DNA of 64,000 nt from Prochilodus magdalenae (GCA_024036415.1 JAMWET010000727.1:727001-791000), one strand, 5' to 3'; counted from the first letter of the stretch, positions 22,409 through 35,100 are shown. Numbers and translations: made by a program. Notes: generated from the letters alone by a model not told the origin.

Positions 22409-25360
22409 TACTGGTCTGACTTACATAAGTCTCTATTTAGGGGCTTGTGAGTGTTGGACTCCCCTTTTCGACACTCCTGGTCCACCCAGTACCTGACCAG
22501 CCTGGTTACATGACATGTCCTGTTTTATAATTTTAATACACAACCACTAACTCTAACTCACTGAAAAAAAAAGGCAGCTGGGGTGTACATACATATGCCT
22601 GGGACTGCTTGTCACACCAAACAGTCCAGCCGGCCAATAAACGTTTATCTTTTTTAGATTCGCTCAGTAAAACTCAGTAAACCCTTTCAGTTTAGTAACT
22701 GTGCATGATGGATGGAATAGAAATGGTCCAGAATTGCGTAGAAGAGAATGGTGTTATAATCCTCCTCCATTGCAGGTTAAGAAATTTGTTTCATCCTCCT
22801 GTAAAGTTGCCACTGGTGTGTTTTTAAGGTGGACTGCATAATTCCATACGTGCTGTTTTGTAGTTTGATATCTTTGTGTTTGATATCTGGTGGTGTAATA
22901 TTTCATTTCCGTTTTTTTTATCATGTTCGACTCATCATTGACTCATCATTGTATTTTCTCATCTGTAACGCACTTTAAATGAGCGCAGTTGTTTACGAGG
23001 TGCTGTATAAATAACCCGCCTTGCCTTCAGGGGTTACCGTATTATCGTATAGCTTAATAAAGTGGGGTCCAACATTTACGCTGCCATGAACTGAAGCTGT
23101 GGTTGACAGAAACCATAACGCACTCCGGTTAGGAAACCGCAGTTAATGCAACAAAGGACCCGCAATTTGTAGTCTAATTGCCCTGAAGTGCTCCAAGCAG
23201 TCGCTCTAAGGGCAGCATATTGTATTGTGTTGGTGTCTCTCTGGCGGCAGGTAGCGCAACGTCCGCAGATTTGTTAACATCTAACGCTTATTTAGCGCCA
23301 TCTGACGCCACTATTCTGCGCGCATTCGCAATCAGCTTCCATGTAATGCACCGAAAAATTGGTGCAAATCACGGCGCTGCTCGGTTCTCAGGGCGCATAA
23401 AGCGGCGCTAACTCGGTATGAAATTGGAGCAAAGCACCCCTGCGCGCATAAAGGCTGCCTCTGTCCCATTGTGCTGCCCGGGCGCTGCATTATCACGCCA
23501 TTTTCACGCTCAAATCCAACACTTCGCACCGCGTTAGTGCAGTTTCCTCTCCTCCAGCTGAATGCCCTGAGGGTAGCGCTTTGCTGCGTCCGCTGGATCA
23601 ACTACTTGGTGACTGTATAAAAGTGTGTAAAGCCTAAACGTCAGAATTTTCCCTCCTTTTCCTCTTTAAGGAGCCTCATCAATAACAATAAAGCAGGAGA
23701 ACGGCTTGTGCCCGCGCTCGGCATAATAACGACGTAAGGCTGGGACGGCACGTCGAGTGGATGTTTATCAAAAGCCCACTCCACACTCGCTGTTCCCTCT
23801 TTGTAACTCATTAACCCTGAGGGCCTTTTGTTAGCCGCTCTCAGCGGGGAGATCCTGCAGTAATTGGAGCGCTGTACGACTTGTTAACAGCAATTAGTGC
23901 GGCAATTATACAATTACCTGCAATAAACGTTTTCTTTTCGGAGGGGAGAAATATTCTTCATTTGCACGCCAATGGCAGGACAAAGTAGCTACACGCACGT
24001 GAGGCAAGTGATGGGCGACCAAGATGGGCTCTGAAATCCAGCACTGCAATACCTTGGCGGGAAGACACTAAAATGAAGTAGCGTGAATGGGGCATCTAAT
24101 CATCACCCATGCAGTCTACACTTGAACATACAGTATTGGTTATAATGCAGCAAATGTGTTAGAAATAATGATAATAAATAAAAGTTAAAATTTGTTTTTA
24201 ACTGTGGTTCCACTGATTATGCAAAATAGCCCTAGCTAAAGGCAGGCCATCTCCAAAAAAAAGTAGGATAAGGTCATCTGAGAGCGAAGCAAATTGGAGA
24301 ACCGCCTCAAAACTATTCAGAGATTCAATGCGATGTATACGGAAACAAATGGCGTACCGCAGGGCTCCACTCTGGGGCCAATTATAATGTCTAGAGGAGC
24401 TCGTTAGTAAGTCTACGCTGTAACATACACTATTTTATTAAAATATCTACCCGGGCCCAGAGAAAGCCACGCGACGGCCATGTTTGCCTTGGTCTGATCA
24501 AACATCTTCTATCATGAATTTCTATAGACTGGTCTGTAGGTTATTTAAGAGTCTTTACTTTGGTTCAGGCGCACAATGGCTTGTGTTTGGCTGTGTGCAC
24601 TGGGGTTAGTGTCTGAAAAGGCGAGAGGTGCACATTAACATCGCTTTGGGTTTTCTCAAGGCCTGAAATGAACTAGTGGAAAGTAACTTTATAACTCGCT
24701 GAAGGATGAAGTCTTTGTCCGGCTCCCCTTGGAAAACACAAGCGACTAACAAAAGAGGAGCCCTCTCATTGTTAAGCACCAAATCTATGGCCATTGATGC
24801 GCCTTGAATTGCAAAACATCTGCCATTTAGTCCGCAGCCTCCGCGGGCGCATTTGTATAAGAATAAAGCTGCTACTTGTGGACACTGGCTTCTGGCGAGC
24901 AGCGCAATAACAAAGAAGGAGCTGCGGAATCAAAGAGGTCGTGGTGGAAGCAGTGACGGATCCAGACTGCTGGAGATAATATCAGAATTGTTGGTAGCTC
25001 CTTATGGTGGGGTTTTTAGGAGCAGCCGGGATAGATCTTAAGCCCAGCAGTGATGGGCTGCTCATTTAGAAACTCTTGGTGCACGCATCAATTGGGTTTC
25101 CTCTTTGGTCCATGCAGGAAGTTTTGTTATAGTTTCAGCTTTATTATAACGCACGGTTACCGCTGATCTGCTGAACAGAACATATTGGAGGGAAACGCGC
25201 AATGAGATTATAATCGCGCATTTTACATTCGATATATAATCCTTTTCCAAGTATGTAGCAATGACTAGAAATATCCCACATATAATTCCCTATGGAGGAT
25301 GCGTTAACTTACTATGTGGCCCCAAATATAACCCAACTATAGCTACTATAACAGTTAGCA
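22409..25360. other. repeat-poor intergenic block, candidate cis-regulatory DNA
   Basis: No exon recognised. From 23200 to 25200 the sequence is free of recognisable repeats and rich in homeodomain-type ATTA/TAATTG cores. An example is 23890-23930 (CAATTAGTGCGGCAATTATA, then CAATTACC). A TATAAAAG motif lies near 23617. The texture resembles developmental conserved non-coding elements near hes genes, but conservation cannot be judged here. Confidence 0.35.
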
Positions 25361-25371
25361 TTAACAAGTAA

Positions 25372-26445
25372 TAAGGAATAATGCGGAATAGTGAGGAATA
25401 ATAAGGAATAACAAGGGATATTAAAGAATAATGAGGAACAATGGAATAATGAGGAATGATAAGGAAAAATGAGGAATAATGAGTAGAAATAAGAAGGAAT
25501 GTCATGGATTAGTTAGGAATATTATGGATTTATAAGGAATAATACGGAATGATGGGGAATAATAAGGAACAATGGGGAATAATGATGAGGAACAATAAGG
25601 AATATTAAGAATCAGTTAGGAATAGTATGGATTTATAAGGAATAATACGGAATGATGGGGAATAATAAGGAACAATGAGGAATAATGGTGAGGAATAATA
25701 AGGAATATTAGGAATCAGTTAGGAATAGTATGGATTTATAAGGAATAATGAGGAATGATAAGGAACAATGAGGAATAATTAGGAATAATGAGTAGAAATA
25801 AGAAGGAATGTCATGGATCAGTTAGGAATATTATGGATTTATAAGGAATAATACGGAATGATGGGGAATAATAAGGAACAATGGGGAATAATGATGAGGA
25901 ATAATAAGAAATATTAAGAATCAATTAGGAATAGTATGGATTTATAAGGAATAATACGGAATGATGGGGAATAACATGGAACAATGGGGAATAATGATGA
26001 GGAATAATAAGAAATATTAAGAATCAGTTAGGAATAGTATGGATTTAGGAATAATACGGAATGATGGGGAATAATAAGGAACAATGGGGAATAATGATGA
26101 GGAACAATAAGGAATATTAAGAATCAGCTAGGAATAGTATGGATTTATAAGGAATAATACGGAATGATGGGGAATAACATGGAACAATGGGGAATAATGA
26201 TGAGGAATAATAAGGAATATTAAGAATCAGTATGGATTTATAAGGAATAATACGGAATGATGGGAATAATAAGGAACATTAAGGAATAATGAACATTAAG
26301 GAATAATGAACATTAAGGAATAATACGGAATATTAAACACTCATGAGGAATAACAAGGAATAATAAGAACTATTAAGGAATAATGAGGATTAATAAGGAA
26401 AGATATGGAGTAATGTTGAATAACAGGGAATAATAAGGACTATAT
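25372..26445. repeat. hierarchical minisatellite: ~10-bp GGAATAATAA units in ~103-bp blocks
   Basis: The basic unit is a 10-mer (AGGAATAATA, CGGAATGATG, GGGAATAATA and so on). Ten such units form a block of about 103 bp beginning AGGAATAGTATGGATTTATA and ending near ATTAAGAATCAGTT; the block recurs several times between about 25500 and 26240. The edges (25372-25500, 26270-26445) are less ordered. Confidence 0.92.
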
Positions 26446-27185
26446 CTCTGGATTTTCTCTGAGCAGTAAGAGAGCAGTGGCAGATAAAGCTCTTTGAGGC
26501 TTGTGCGTTGGTATGTTCAAAAGGCAGGGCAGGTTTCCCAGGGTGGCTCCTTTATCCCCCCGGCAGTGGAAAATCGGGGTTTGAGTCTGAAAGGGCGAGA
26601 GGCGGCCCTGCGATTCTCCTCGCTTCGTATTTTCAGCCTGCTAAAAACACCCCTCGCCCCGCTAAAGGGAGAATGTGCTCGCTGGTGCCTAAACAGCGCC
26701 GAGAGAGCAAAAACCAACTTGTTGAGTCTTAACACCTGCAGTCAATGGGATTTCAGATACAGTGGCCGGTATAAAAGACGCGCCAGGCATATAAATGTTT
26801 GGGAGAGTTTTAAGGCTCTACATTAAGCTCTGCTAATCTGCCAATGAATAAGATCTCTCCTGCTTTCGGTTGTAGCTGAGAGCTGTGTGAGTATAGTATA
26901 GTATGAAGGGTGGTGTAGTACTAGCTCCGCTAATCTGCTGAATAATACCGCTGGCTTTGACTGGCCCGTGCTGGGAAGTGTTTCACCATTAATATGATGT
27001 TATAATGCTTATTATTGTCATTAAATATAAATGATTCAGGCAGATGCTCTGTGTGTGATACATTATAAAATATGCTCTGTGAAATATTAAGTTATAATAT
27101 AGGCTCTGAATCTATTCTATATTCTCTTCTAATATGTTGAACCCAGGACCTCACACCAGCAGAAGGGCTTATTTAACTTCCCTGT
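26446..27185. other. GC-balanced unique block with strong TATA motif
   Basis: At 26470-26870 the DNA is complex and moderately GC-rich. It includes GGCCGGTATAAAAGACGCGC (TATAAAA near 26772), a well-formed TATA box on the plus strand. No initiating ORF with a recognised product follows. It could be a promoter of a non-coding transcript or chance. From 26870 onward the sequence is ordinary AT-rich DNA. Confidence 0.3.
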
Positions 27186-27189
27186 GTTC

Positions 27190-28010
27190 TCTGTTCTTCC
27201 TTCTTTATTTAGATCCTCATTAGCTTCCACAAGGTGCTGGCTATATTTGTCACGTGGTCCACACCAGAGAGATAGCCAAGCCATCCTAAAAGGAACCCTT
27301 CAATATAAATACACAGTAAAAAGAATAAATAACTAAATAAAAAACATACACTAAACAAATTTTTAAAAATCCCAGATTACACCAGGTATATAAGGTTCAT
27401 CCGATGTTAATTAAGCGACTGTTTCAAAAGGATCCCCGTTAGCTTCTTACCATCCCAAATCCTGAAAACAACCCCTTAAACAATAATAACATAAACCAAA
27501 CACCAGGTTACACCAACAAAAGCAGGCAGATGTTTAGAAACAACAACACCACGTATATAAGGTTTATCAGGTGTTGATTCAGGTGCTGCTTGAAAGGGTT
27601 ATTTAGATCCCCATTAACGTCCTTAAGGTGGTCACTAATGCAATAGAATACAACCAGCAATCCTAAAAACATTCTACATCCTAAAACATTACCCAATAAT
27701 TTACAACATAAACAATAACAGCATACACTAAACACCTAAACACATTATCATAAAGGACAACAACAACGACCACCAGCTATATAAGCTTCATCGGATGGTG
27801 TTTTATTGGATATTTGAAAGGGTTGTTGAGTTCCCCTTTAGCTTCCTCAAAATGCCATAGAATAAAACGATCCTAAAACATCCTAAATCCTAAAAAAAAA
27901 AAATAACACATCAATGATATACAATAAAAACCTACACTAAACTCCACCATGTACACACCGTGGTATATAATCTGCATTAACTTTATTTCAGTGACGTTTT
28001 GAAGGGAAAC
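27190..28010. repeat. diverged tandem repeats of roughly 200 bp, about four copies
   Basis: Four related segments each carry GTATATAAGGTTCAT-like, GATGTT, TTTGAAAGGGTT, ATCCCCRTTAGCTTCC and ATCCTAAAA-AC motifs (near 27200, 27390, 27555 and 27780, with a fifth start near 27960). The spacing of 170-230 bp and high divergence indicate an old tandem expansion. Confidence 0.6.
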
Positions 28011-28079
28011 CTGCTTCTAGTCTGACTGGTGTTAATGGGGGCGTGTTTAAAACATGTTCATGTAATCTGACAGCTGATC

Positions 28080-28620
28080 TGGAGCCAGACCACCTTATCC
28101 CCTTCTCTCTCCTGCAGTGTGATTAACAGTCAGTGTGCGCAGTAGCAGGACTGTAGGACCCACAGTATGGGCGCCACCAGTGATGAGCCCGTTAGAGACC
28201 CCCTCGGCCAGACGCTCCAGCAGCGGACCGCGTGGGTGGCATGTGTCTCTCCTTCGACGGAAAATTGGTATGAAATCGACAATTTGTTGTTGTCAGCCTT
28301 CGCGAACGGGAAGCGCCATATGCCACGCTGGGCTGCACCATTCAAACCATTCGTTCCTGGCTTCACGGTCCGGCCTCCCGTTCCACATGCCAGAGCTCTC
28401 AATGGTGGAACAAAGCAGCAATTTACCTCTCAAATGAGCAGACCCCAAGGTGACCAGGCTGCTCTCTCAGCCCCTCAGGCCGCCTCACAAATGACAACGT
28501 GCTGGGGCGATGCGCCCAAACGTAAAGACTTACAAATGGGCCTGAGATTGAATGAAGGGGAAACCTTGAAAGGGCCCACATGCAACGTTTATCTTCCATT
28601 AGTAGATAAATAGAAATAGG
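28080..28620 (+). other. GC-balanced block with unrecognised 148-codon ORF
   Basis: An ORF runs 28167-28613 (starts MGATSDEPVRDPLG). It has no recognised domain, Kozak support or splice context, and the minus strand is also open in part (28402-28130). The composition resembles the other unique blocks upstream of hes3, so a regulatory element is as likely as a coding exon. Confidence 0.25.
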
Positions 28621-29315
28621 GAACACATCGGTAACACTAACTATATTTAGATACAAAATGCATGTCCTTTTTTTTTTAAAGGAGCAATATGTTATTTTAA
28701 AACATTTCTAAATTAACCAAAATTAATTTACAGTTGCACCCAGAGTAAGTTTCTAAGTGCAATGCTATTGGAAAGAAGAATTTAGGTTACCAGGAACAAT
28801 GACAAATTTAGACTGAGCTACACATACAGAAGTAGTGTCTCTCAGTATGGCGGCGGGTTGCTGTGTTTGCTAAAGCAACATGCCAGAAGTGATGAGTGTG
28901 GCAAGGCTCTGTCTGCAGCTATTGTGTTGGTCAGTAGGTTTTAGTGCTTTTCCATAGGTAGCAATATTGTCAGTGAGAGACAGACATATTAAACATTTAC
29001 TTAAAAAAAATAGACCCAAGCAAATTAACACAGGACACAATGCAGTACAACGTTAATGTTACATAGTGGGAAAATGCAAAGTTAAATCACATGATACAAC
29101 AAACAGACAATCACAGACTTAAATTTATTGAATTTATTTCCAAGCTCCACAACATTGACTATATTCTTGTTAACAGTAGACCACTTATTTAATATAGCAA
29201 CTAATAATGCTTTCGTTTTATTCTCGATCACATCATCTCAAATATTTATAGCATTAAAAGCATTAAAAGCATTACAGAAAGCTCTTGGAAAGAAAATAAA
29301 ATGTTTTATTTGTAT
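28621..29315. other. intergenic AT-rich DNA
   Basis: Nothing recognised in this stretch. Confidence 0.5.
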
Positions 29316-29317
29316 AT

Positions 29318-29321
29318 GTTT

Positions 29322-29390
<69 letters not shown>
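29318..29390. repeat. (TA)n microsatellite left of the Tc1-like insertion
   Basis: Alternating TA, interrupted by single G. A matching (TA)n tract at 29964-30021 lies on the other side of the Tc1 element, so the transposon probably landed inside one longer TA tract. Confidence 0.9.
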
Positions 29391-29394
<4 letters not shown>

Positions 29395-29431
29395 ATACAT
29401 TTTATTTTCTTTAGACAGATATATATACATA

Positions 29432-29960
29432 CAGGGGTTGGACAATGAAACTGAAACACCTGTCATTTTAGTGTGGGAGGTCTCATGGCTAAATTGGACC
29501 AGCCTGGTGGCCAGTCTTCATTAATTGCACATTGCACCAGTAAGAGCAGAGTGTGAAGGTTCAGTTAGCAGGTAAGAGCACAGTTCTGCTCAAAATACTG
29601 CAATGCTCACAACATTATGAGGACATACCAGAGTTCAAAAGAGGACACATTGTTGGTGCACGTCTTGCTGGCGGATCTGTGACCAAGACAGCAAGTCTTT
29701 GTGATGTATCAAGAGCCACGGTATCCAGGGTAATGTCAGCATACCACCAAGAAGGACGAACCTCCACCAGCATCATGTAGTGACCTGGCCACTATCCTGC
29801 AAGAGGAATGGCTTAAAAGCCCTCTGACCACTGTGCAGGACGCAGTATATGTCATTCCCAAGACCAACTGACGCTGTATTGGCCGCAAAAGGAGGCCCTA
29901 CACCATACTAATAAATGATTGTGGTCTAAAACCAGGTGTTTCAGTTTCATTGTCCAACCC

Positions 29961-29963
<3 letters not shown>
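29432..29963 (+). mobile_element. internally deleted Tc1/mariner-like element in a (TA)n tract
   Basis: About 30-bp perfect terminal inverted repeats: CAGGGGTTGGACAATGAAAC on the left, its complement ending at 29963. TA dinucleotides flank both ends, as required for Tc1/mariner target sites. The left part encodes the N-terminal helix-turn-helix region of a transposase (HYEDIPEFKRGHIVGARLAG, then SVTKTASLCDVSRATVSRVM). At about 29763 the sequence jumps to the extreme 3' part of the gene (CCTCCACCAGCAT...), so the catalytic core is missing. Non-autonomous, 532 bp. Confidence 0.9.
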
Positions 29964-30008
<45 letters not shown>

Positions 30009-30021
30009 ATATATATATATA
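29964..30021. repeat. (TA)n microsatellite right of the Tc1-like insertion
   Basis: Continuation of the TA tract after the transposon's right end. ORFs reading YIYIYI here are artefacts. Confidence 0.9.
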
Positions 30022-30566
30022 GTGTAGTAATGTTTGTAGTGATATTTAGTTTATGACTAACAGCAAGATAATTAGACATATGCATAGAGTCCATGAAGCA
30101 CTCATAGAAATGGAATCTTTTGTTGAGTAATAGGTGTGTTACTGTGTTAGTATCTATATGAGGGGACCAACAAAGATTTTATTGAGTCCCCATCACAAGC
30201 TCGGCCCCTGCTGCCCAAAATAGTCATGGCTCTAATCATGTTCTAAAGTATTTCATATTCTATTTTAAATACAAATCCATATTCATACAACGCAAAAGCT
30301 TCTAATAAAATATTGATCAAAATACATACATCCTATTAGCAGTACTTAAAATAGCTCAAACATAAATAAAAAATACACCACTTCTCCAAAACTGTGTAGT
30401 ACTAGATGACTGGTGTCTCAGATTTGATGTGCTCAGCTCAAAGCTTATGTATTTCGAGGCCTGTGTTTGTCTAGAAGATGATACACACCTTAAAGCTTAT
30501 TGTTTTGGAGCCTTTAGATTAGTCTTTAGAGGCTCATTTAAAGCTCCTCACACTCATAACTACTTA

Positions 30567-31032
30567 CAGCTCGGGAAATAAATAAGAGAGCACTCCAGTT
30601 TCTTCTCAAATCAGCATCTCCACATGTACAGCAGGTTCTCAGTGAGGAACCGAAGGTTGGGTTCTATCTTTACTGGCAGATACAGTGAGCGTCTGTTTCA
30701 TAAGAACAAGGTCAAGCAGCAAACACACATTCTCTACTGACCGTGATGAGCGCCACCTCATTTGACCATTACTTAACCAACATAAGATGACCTCAGGTGA
30801 CCTACAGAGAGACTGGGGCTAGCATGGTTTGAAACAGGCTTCTGGAGGCTCATTAGTGATTTTCTAAATAAACAGATCTTCAATACAATATGTGATCTGG
30901 AATTTGGAAGACATGTTTCCAGTAGTGTATAGAATAAAACAGAATGGCAAAATTTGGTCAAACACACCCAGAAACTGTGAAACTAGTGGAAGTGATCGTT
31001 TTGAGGTGCTCTCTTAAATGTTTCCTGAGCTG
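30567..31032. mobile_element. mariner-type MITE, family C copy 1
   Basis: 466 bp with inverted ends (CAGCTCGGGAAATAAATAAG on the left; the right end reads CTCTCTTAAATGTTTCCTGA then GCTG), flanked by TA on both sides. It shares most of its length with 60345-60804, including CTCCAGTTTCTTCT, GCATCTCCACATGTACAGCA and GGTTCTCAGT. No coding capacity. Confidence 0.85.
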
Positions 31033-31616
31033 TATATCCCAAAGTACTCTGGGGAACAGTGTTTCTTCAATGGCACTGATTCAAAGAGCCCTGTGGGCAT
31101 TTTCCAACATAACAACATATCGACCCACCAGTGAACTTACACTGGCCTTGTGTATTTAGTGTTGATGATGGTCAAATAGTGAAAAATCTAAATGAACAAA
31201 GTTTGGTGTATTTTGGCTCACAAACACACAATGAATTAAAATTTATTACGAAGTTCTGCATTACTTGAAGAGCTGGAGCTGTTCTGCCTCAGGGTGGTGC
31301 TCTTTTAAATTGGTTCACCAGGTCCTTCATAGCCTAACAACTGTAACTATGCCTGGCATTTCTCTAAGACATTCGGAAGTAGCTTGTTTGTACTAGCTGA
31401 GAACTTGACCAATTTTACCAAGAGTTTGGAGGAAGGAGTGAATTATTACACATTTACCAAACTGAAGACAGAAGAGGAGATGGGTAAGATCTAGGTTAAC
31501 ATGTGGAAGACAGGTTACCAAACTAGAAAACTGCATTTCCACAAGAGGAATTGTTAAACCAAACATTTGGATGAATTAGCATCTGTAGCATGAGTGCTGC
31601 TATGGCCAGCCAAGTG
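31033..31616. other. intergenic sequence
   Basis: Nothing recognised in this stretch. Confidence 0.5.
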
Positions 31617-31830
31617 GTTGGTGTAGCTCAGTGGATAACACCACTGCCCGCCAGGGAGTCACCACCGCATGGGAGACTGGGGTTGAATCCTGGTCTGGGT
31701 AACTATGCTGTGCTACACCAGTAAGAGTCCCTGGGCAAGACTCCTAACACTACAGTGGCCCACCTGTAATATCATTAACCTTGTAAGTCACTCTGGATAA
31801 GAGCGTCAGCTAAATGCAGTAAATGTAATG
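31617..31830 (+). mobile_element. tRNA-derived SINE, copy 1
   Basis: Starts GTTGGTGTAGCTCAGTGG, whose TAGCTCAGTGG is a box A, followed by a box B-like GGGTTGAATCC near 31681. These are internal RNA polymerase III promoter elements. The 3' part (CTTGTAAGTCACTCTGGATA, then AGAGCGTCAGCTAAATGC) is the conserved tail shared by many fish SINEs. Further copies lie inverted at 40441-40656 and 45041-45262. Confidence 0.88.
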
Positions 31831-32173
31831 GTGAGTGGGCAGCTGAGGTTGGATTAGGGGGTATTTCACACTCTGCTGTAGAGAATGTGTTCACTTCTTT
31901 ACATCTGAAACTCAACAAATCATGTGATTTGCCCACTGTGTGTTCATAAATGCATGTAAAGTTGAGTTTAAGGTCGAAACCGTATTTCTAAAAGACTGTA
32001 AAGTAATGTTTCAGGTGTCAGGTAACATATTCATAACCATTACACTCATTAGCTTTCTGAGGGGTAGTTTTTAGAGAGACCACCACTGTGAACAATTTAG
32101 ACCTGGTAAGATTGGTAAGTTTCACTCCTGCATAGATGAGTGGAGTTCAGCTTTAAGGGTGTGAGGCTGATGT

Positions 32174-35100
32174 TTATGTCCGGCTGATGTTTTGGGTGTA
32201 ATTCTGGATAGATGTCTGAAAGTAAGCCTGGGTGTTCTTTTGTGGCTGAAAAACAATGATGTAAGACTTTGGGATGAAGTAGCTTAGCAACAGTCCATAC
32301 AAACTGGACAGCTGTGCCACCACATAAAGATATTGGATGTACACGGCCTTAGATATCAAATTTCCTGTAAAGTAGAGGCACCAGCCAATATAGCACAACA
32401 GTATGCTGAAGGTGATGGATTTAGCCTCGTTGTAGTTTTTGGGAAGGTCAGCACACATGTAGGAGAAGGTGAAGCAGAGAAGGCTCAGGAGAAAAATGAC
32501 AAACACCACCCCTAGAAAGGTCCCTGTGTTCCCCGAAGTGCAGCCCAGAATGATCAGATCTTCAAAGGATACTTCATCCCTGAAAGGAGCAGGAGCTTCG
32601 ACAGTCACCCACAAAACACACAAGACGAGCTGAACAACAGTGACCGTGCCGATGACCAGCCACTGACCGTTGTATCTCATCCAGCTTTTGTAAGCTTCGG
32701 GGAACCTTGTGGCCAGATTGAAGACGCAGAAAATTTGGAAGGAGCGCACACTCAGACAGGAAATGCAGACGGCGTAGAAAAGGAAGAACATCACGTTTCG
32801 GAAGACGCACCGGATCGGCGTTGGTCGCCCGAAGAAGAAGAACAGGCTTACACTGGACATGATCAAGGAGACTAACATGAGGAAGCACAAGTTTCCTCCG
32901 GCAGACTTCACTACTGGCGTGTTATAGTGGTATAGGAACAGAACTGTTATTGCAGTACACAGCAGCACCAGAGAGGCAGCACACAGTAACAGCAATACAG
33001 AGAGAGGGTCTGTGAAGGAGAGATACAAGATGTCACACCTTATGCAGAATGTGCTTCCCTCTCTTGCCCAGTCATCTGCGTCGCATACGATACAAGTGTA
33101 CGGGTCTTCTGCAAGGAAGAGGACAATAAGAAGACAGTAAGGCAATGCAGTCTCGATACAGGTTTAAACACCCCATTCAAATAACATGTTAAGCTGTCTT
33201 CAGAGAGGTGCAGTGTCCAGGCTTTCATTCATTTGCTGAGGTTAACATAATGGAACAATAGCATGTGCCATAACTTTTGCACACACACCACAATTAACTT
33301 TAGCATGTCCCCTAAATGTGATATACTGAGCACAGAAACTGTGATAGTGCATCTGTGAAGAGGACGGGCACTCATGTGGACACATGTTCAGATACATTTG
33401 CACATCCTGTCCTAAAGCAAATCCTCGCTGTCCAAAGAAAAACATGTATCTCCATTTTTGGTGATTTTTACTTTTATGACTCATTTGGTCACATGAGCTG
33501 CTGTTTACACTGTGTGGAAATTTCATAAAGAATGGACCAACAGAAATGGCCCAAAGCTGCTTGGAAAAACGTCTGGTTCCATTGACTTCCATTCAAATGA
33601 AATAAGGTTTTTGGCCTCTCCTGTAAAGTTACCATTTTGGAGATACCTGTTTTTCTTTGGACAGTGACGAAATATGGCAGCTGATTAAAACCATATCAAA
33701 TATTTTAGGCATTGGTGGCTGTCTATAAGAAAGTGCTGACCTACTAACTGAATGTTCTGTAACCATGTACTGAAGAACACTAAGACCAGAAACACAATCC
33801 ACCAAGACTAGCAAATGCAAATGTCAACGGCCAGCCAACACATTGTGCATGCAAGGCACTTCTCCACTCTAGTGTGTTGCTATTGGCTAATGCAATTGTA
33901 GATATGTGAAGGCTCATGGGAAGCACCAGGCTTCCAGTAAGAGGCTGGAAATAAGTCACTGTGATTTGCTTAAAGATGTGCATGCCATGCTGGTCTAAGG
34001 TGATTCTTGCTGGCCTGGTGTTGATTTAACTGGTCAGCTAGCATGGGCATTCTGCATACCAGCATACCAGCAACCAAACCACAATAGAGACTCAGCTGTA
34101 ACTGTAACTTAGCACCTCATCTATTGCCTATGAAATGCTGGTCTTTAAATAATACCTTTATATACAGTAACAATTGTATAAATAAATAAATAAATAATGC
34201 CCATAATGCCCTTGTTGACTGAGGATAAATTATTATTTTAATGAATTAAAATAATAATAAAATTAATAGCAGCAAACCTCTGCATCACTAACATTCACCG
34301 AGCATCCCAATTTGTTTAGGACTGGATCTCTGGCACCCTCTGGTGGTTTTCTGTCATGGTTTGATGTATCAGAGATGCTCTAGAGCAGTATTTCTCAACT
34401 CTGGTCCTGGAGGCACACTGCCCTGCATATGGTAACGGGGTCCCTGCTTTAACACCCCCTGTATCCCTGAATGAGCTTTTTAATGAGCTGGTTAGTTGAG
34501 TCAGGTGTGGCGGGAGCAGGGAACCCACTGAAACGTGCAGGTGCCTCCAGCACCAGGGTTGAGCAACACCGATCTAGAGAATGTACTGCAACCCAGTAAC
34601 GTGTGCTGGGTCTGTCAGATGCTCAACACAAAACAGCCTGTACGCTACTTTCCAGAACACAGAACATCTTAAAGCGTTTACCACTGCTGTACATATGTTA
34701 AACCGCTTCTGAACTCCAGTTATAGAACTTTGGTTCCATACACTCCATACACATTCATGTAGGTTCTGCACATTGCCGCCCTCTGGCGTTTCATAGTGAT
34801 ATTCTTGATTAACAGTGCTTCCCTTGTTTTACCACCAACACAAACTCTGTGAAGGTGGGAAACTGTAAGATAGCTCACTAGCTCCACCTGCTGGTATGAG
34901 TTAGAGTTGCGTTGATCATTGACTCTTCATCTAAGTGAGGTTAAACTGCACCGTTATGTTTTCCTGATTTATCTGTTTGCTGTTACTAGAACTCAGATGA
35001 TGTTTATAACACTGATATTAATGATGGTGTTCTTTAACAATGTTACTGTGAACCTGTGAGTTTGCCATGTGGTCGAAGGACTGCTAACGCTAATGTTGGC

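Noticed and set aside
21864..22485. Overlapping minus-strand ORFs up to 197 codons (IHPSIHPS / IYLSIYLS)
   Set aside because: They are translations of the GATA/GGAT microsatellite and the 60-bp minisatellite; open in several frames because the period avoids stops.
29128..29466. ORFs of IYIYIY on both strands
   Set aside because: Translation of (TA)n beside the Tc1-like element.
31617..31830. tRNA gene suggested by box A and box B
   Set aside because: The tRNA-like head is fused to a SINE body and tail, and the same unit recurs twice; it does not fold as a proper tRNA with acceptor stem.
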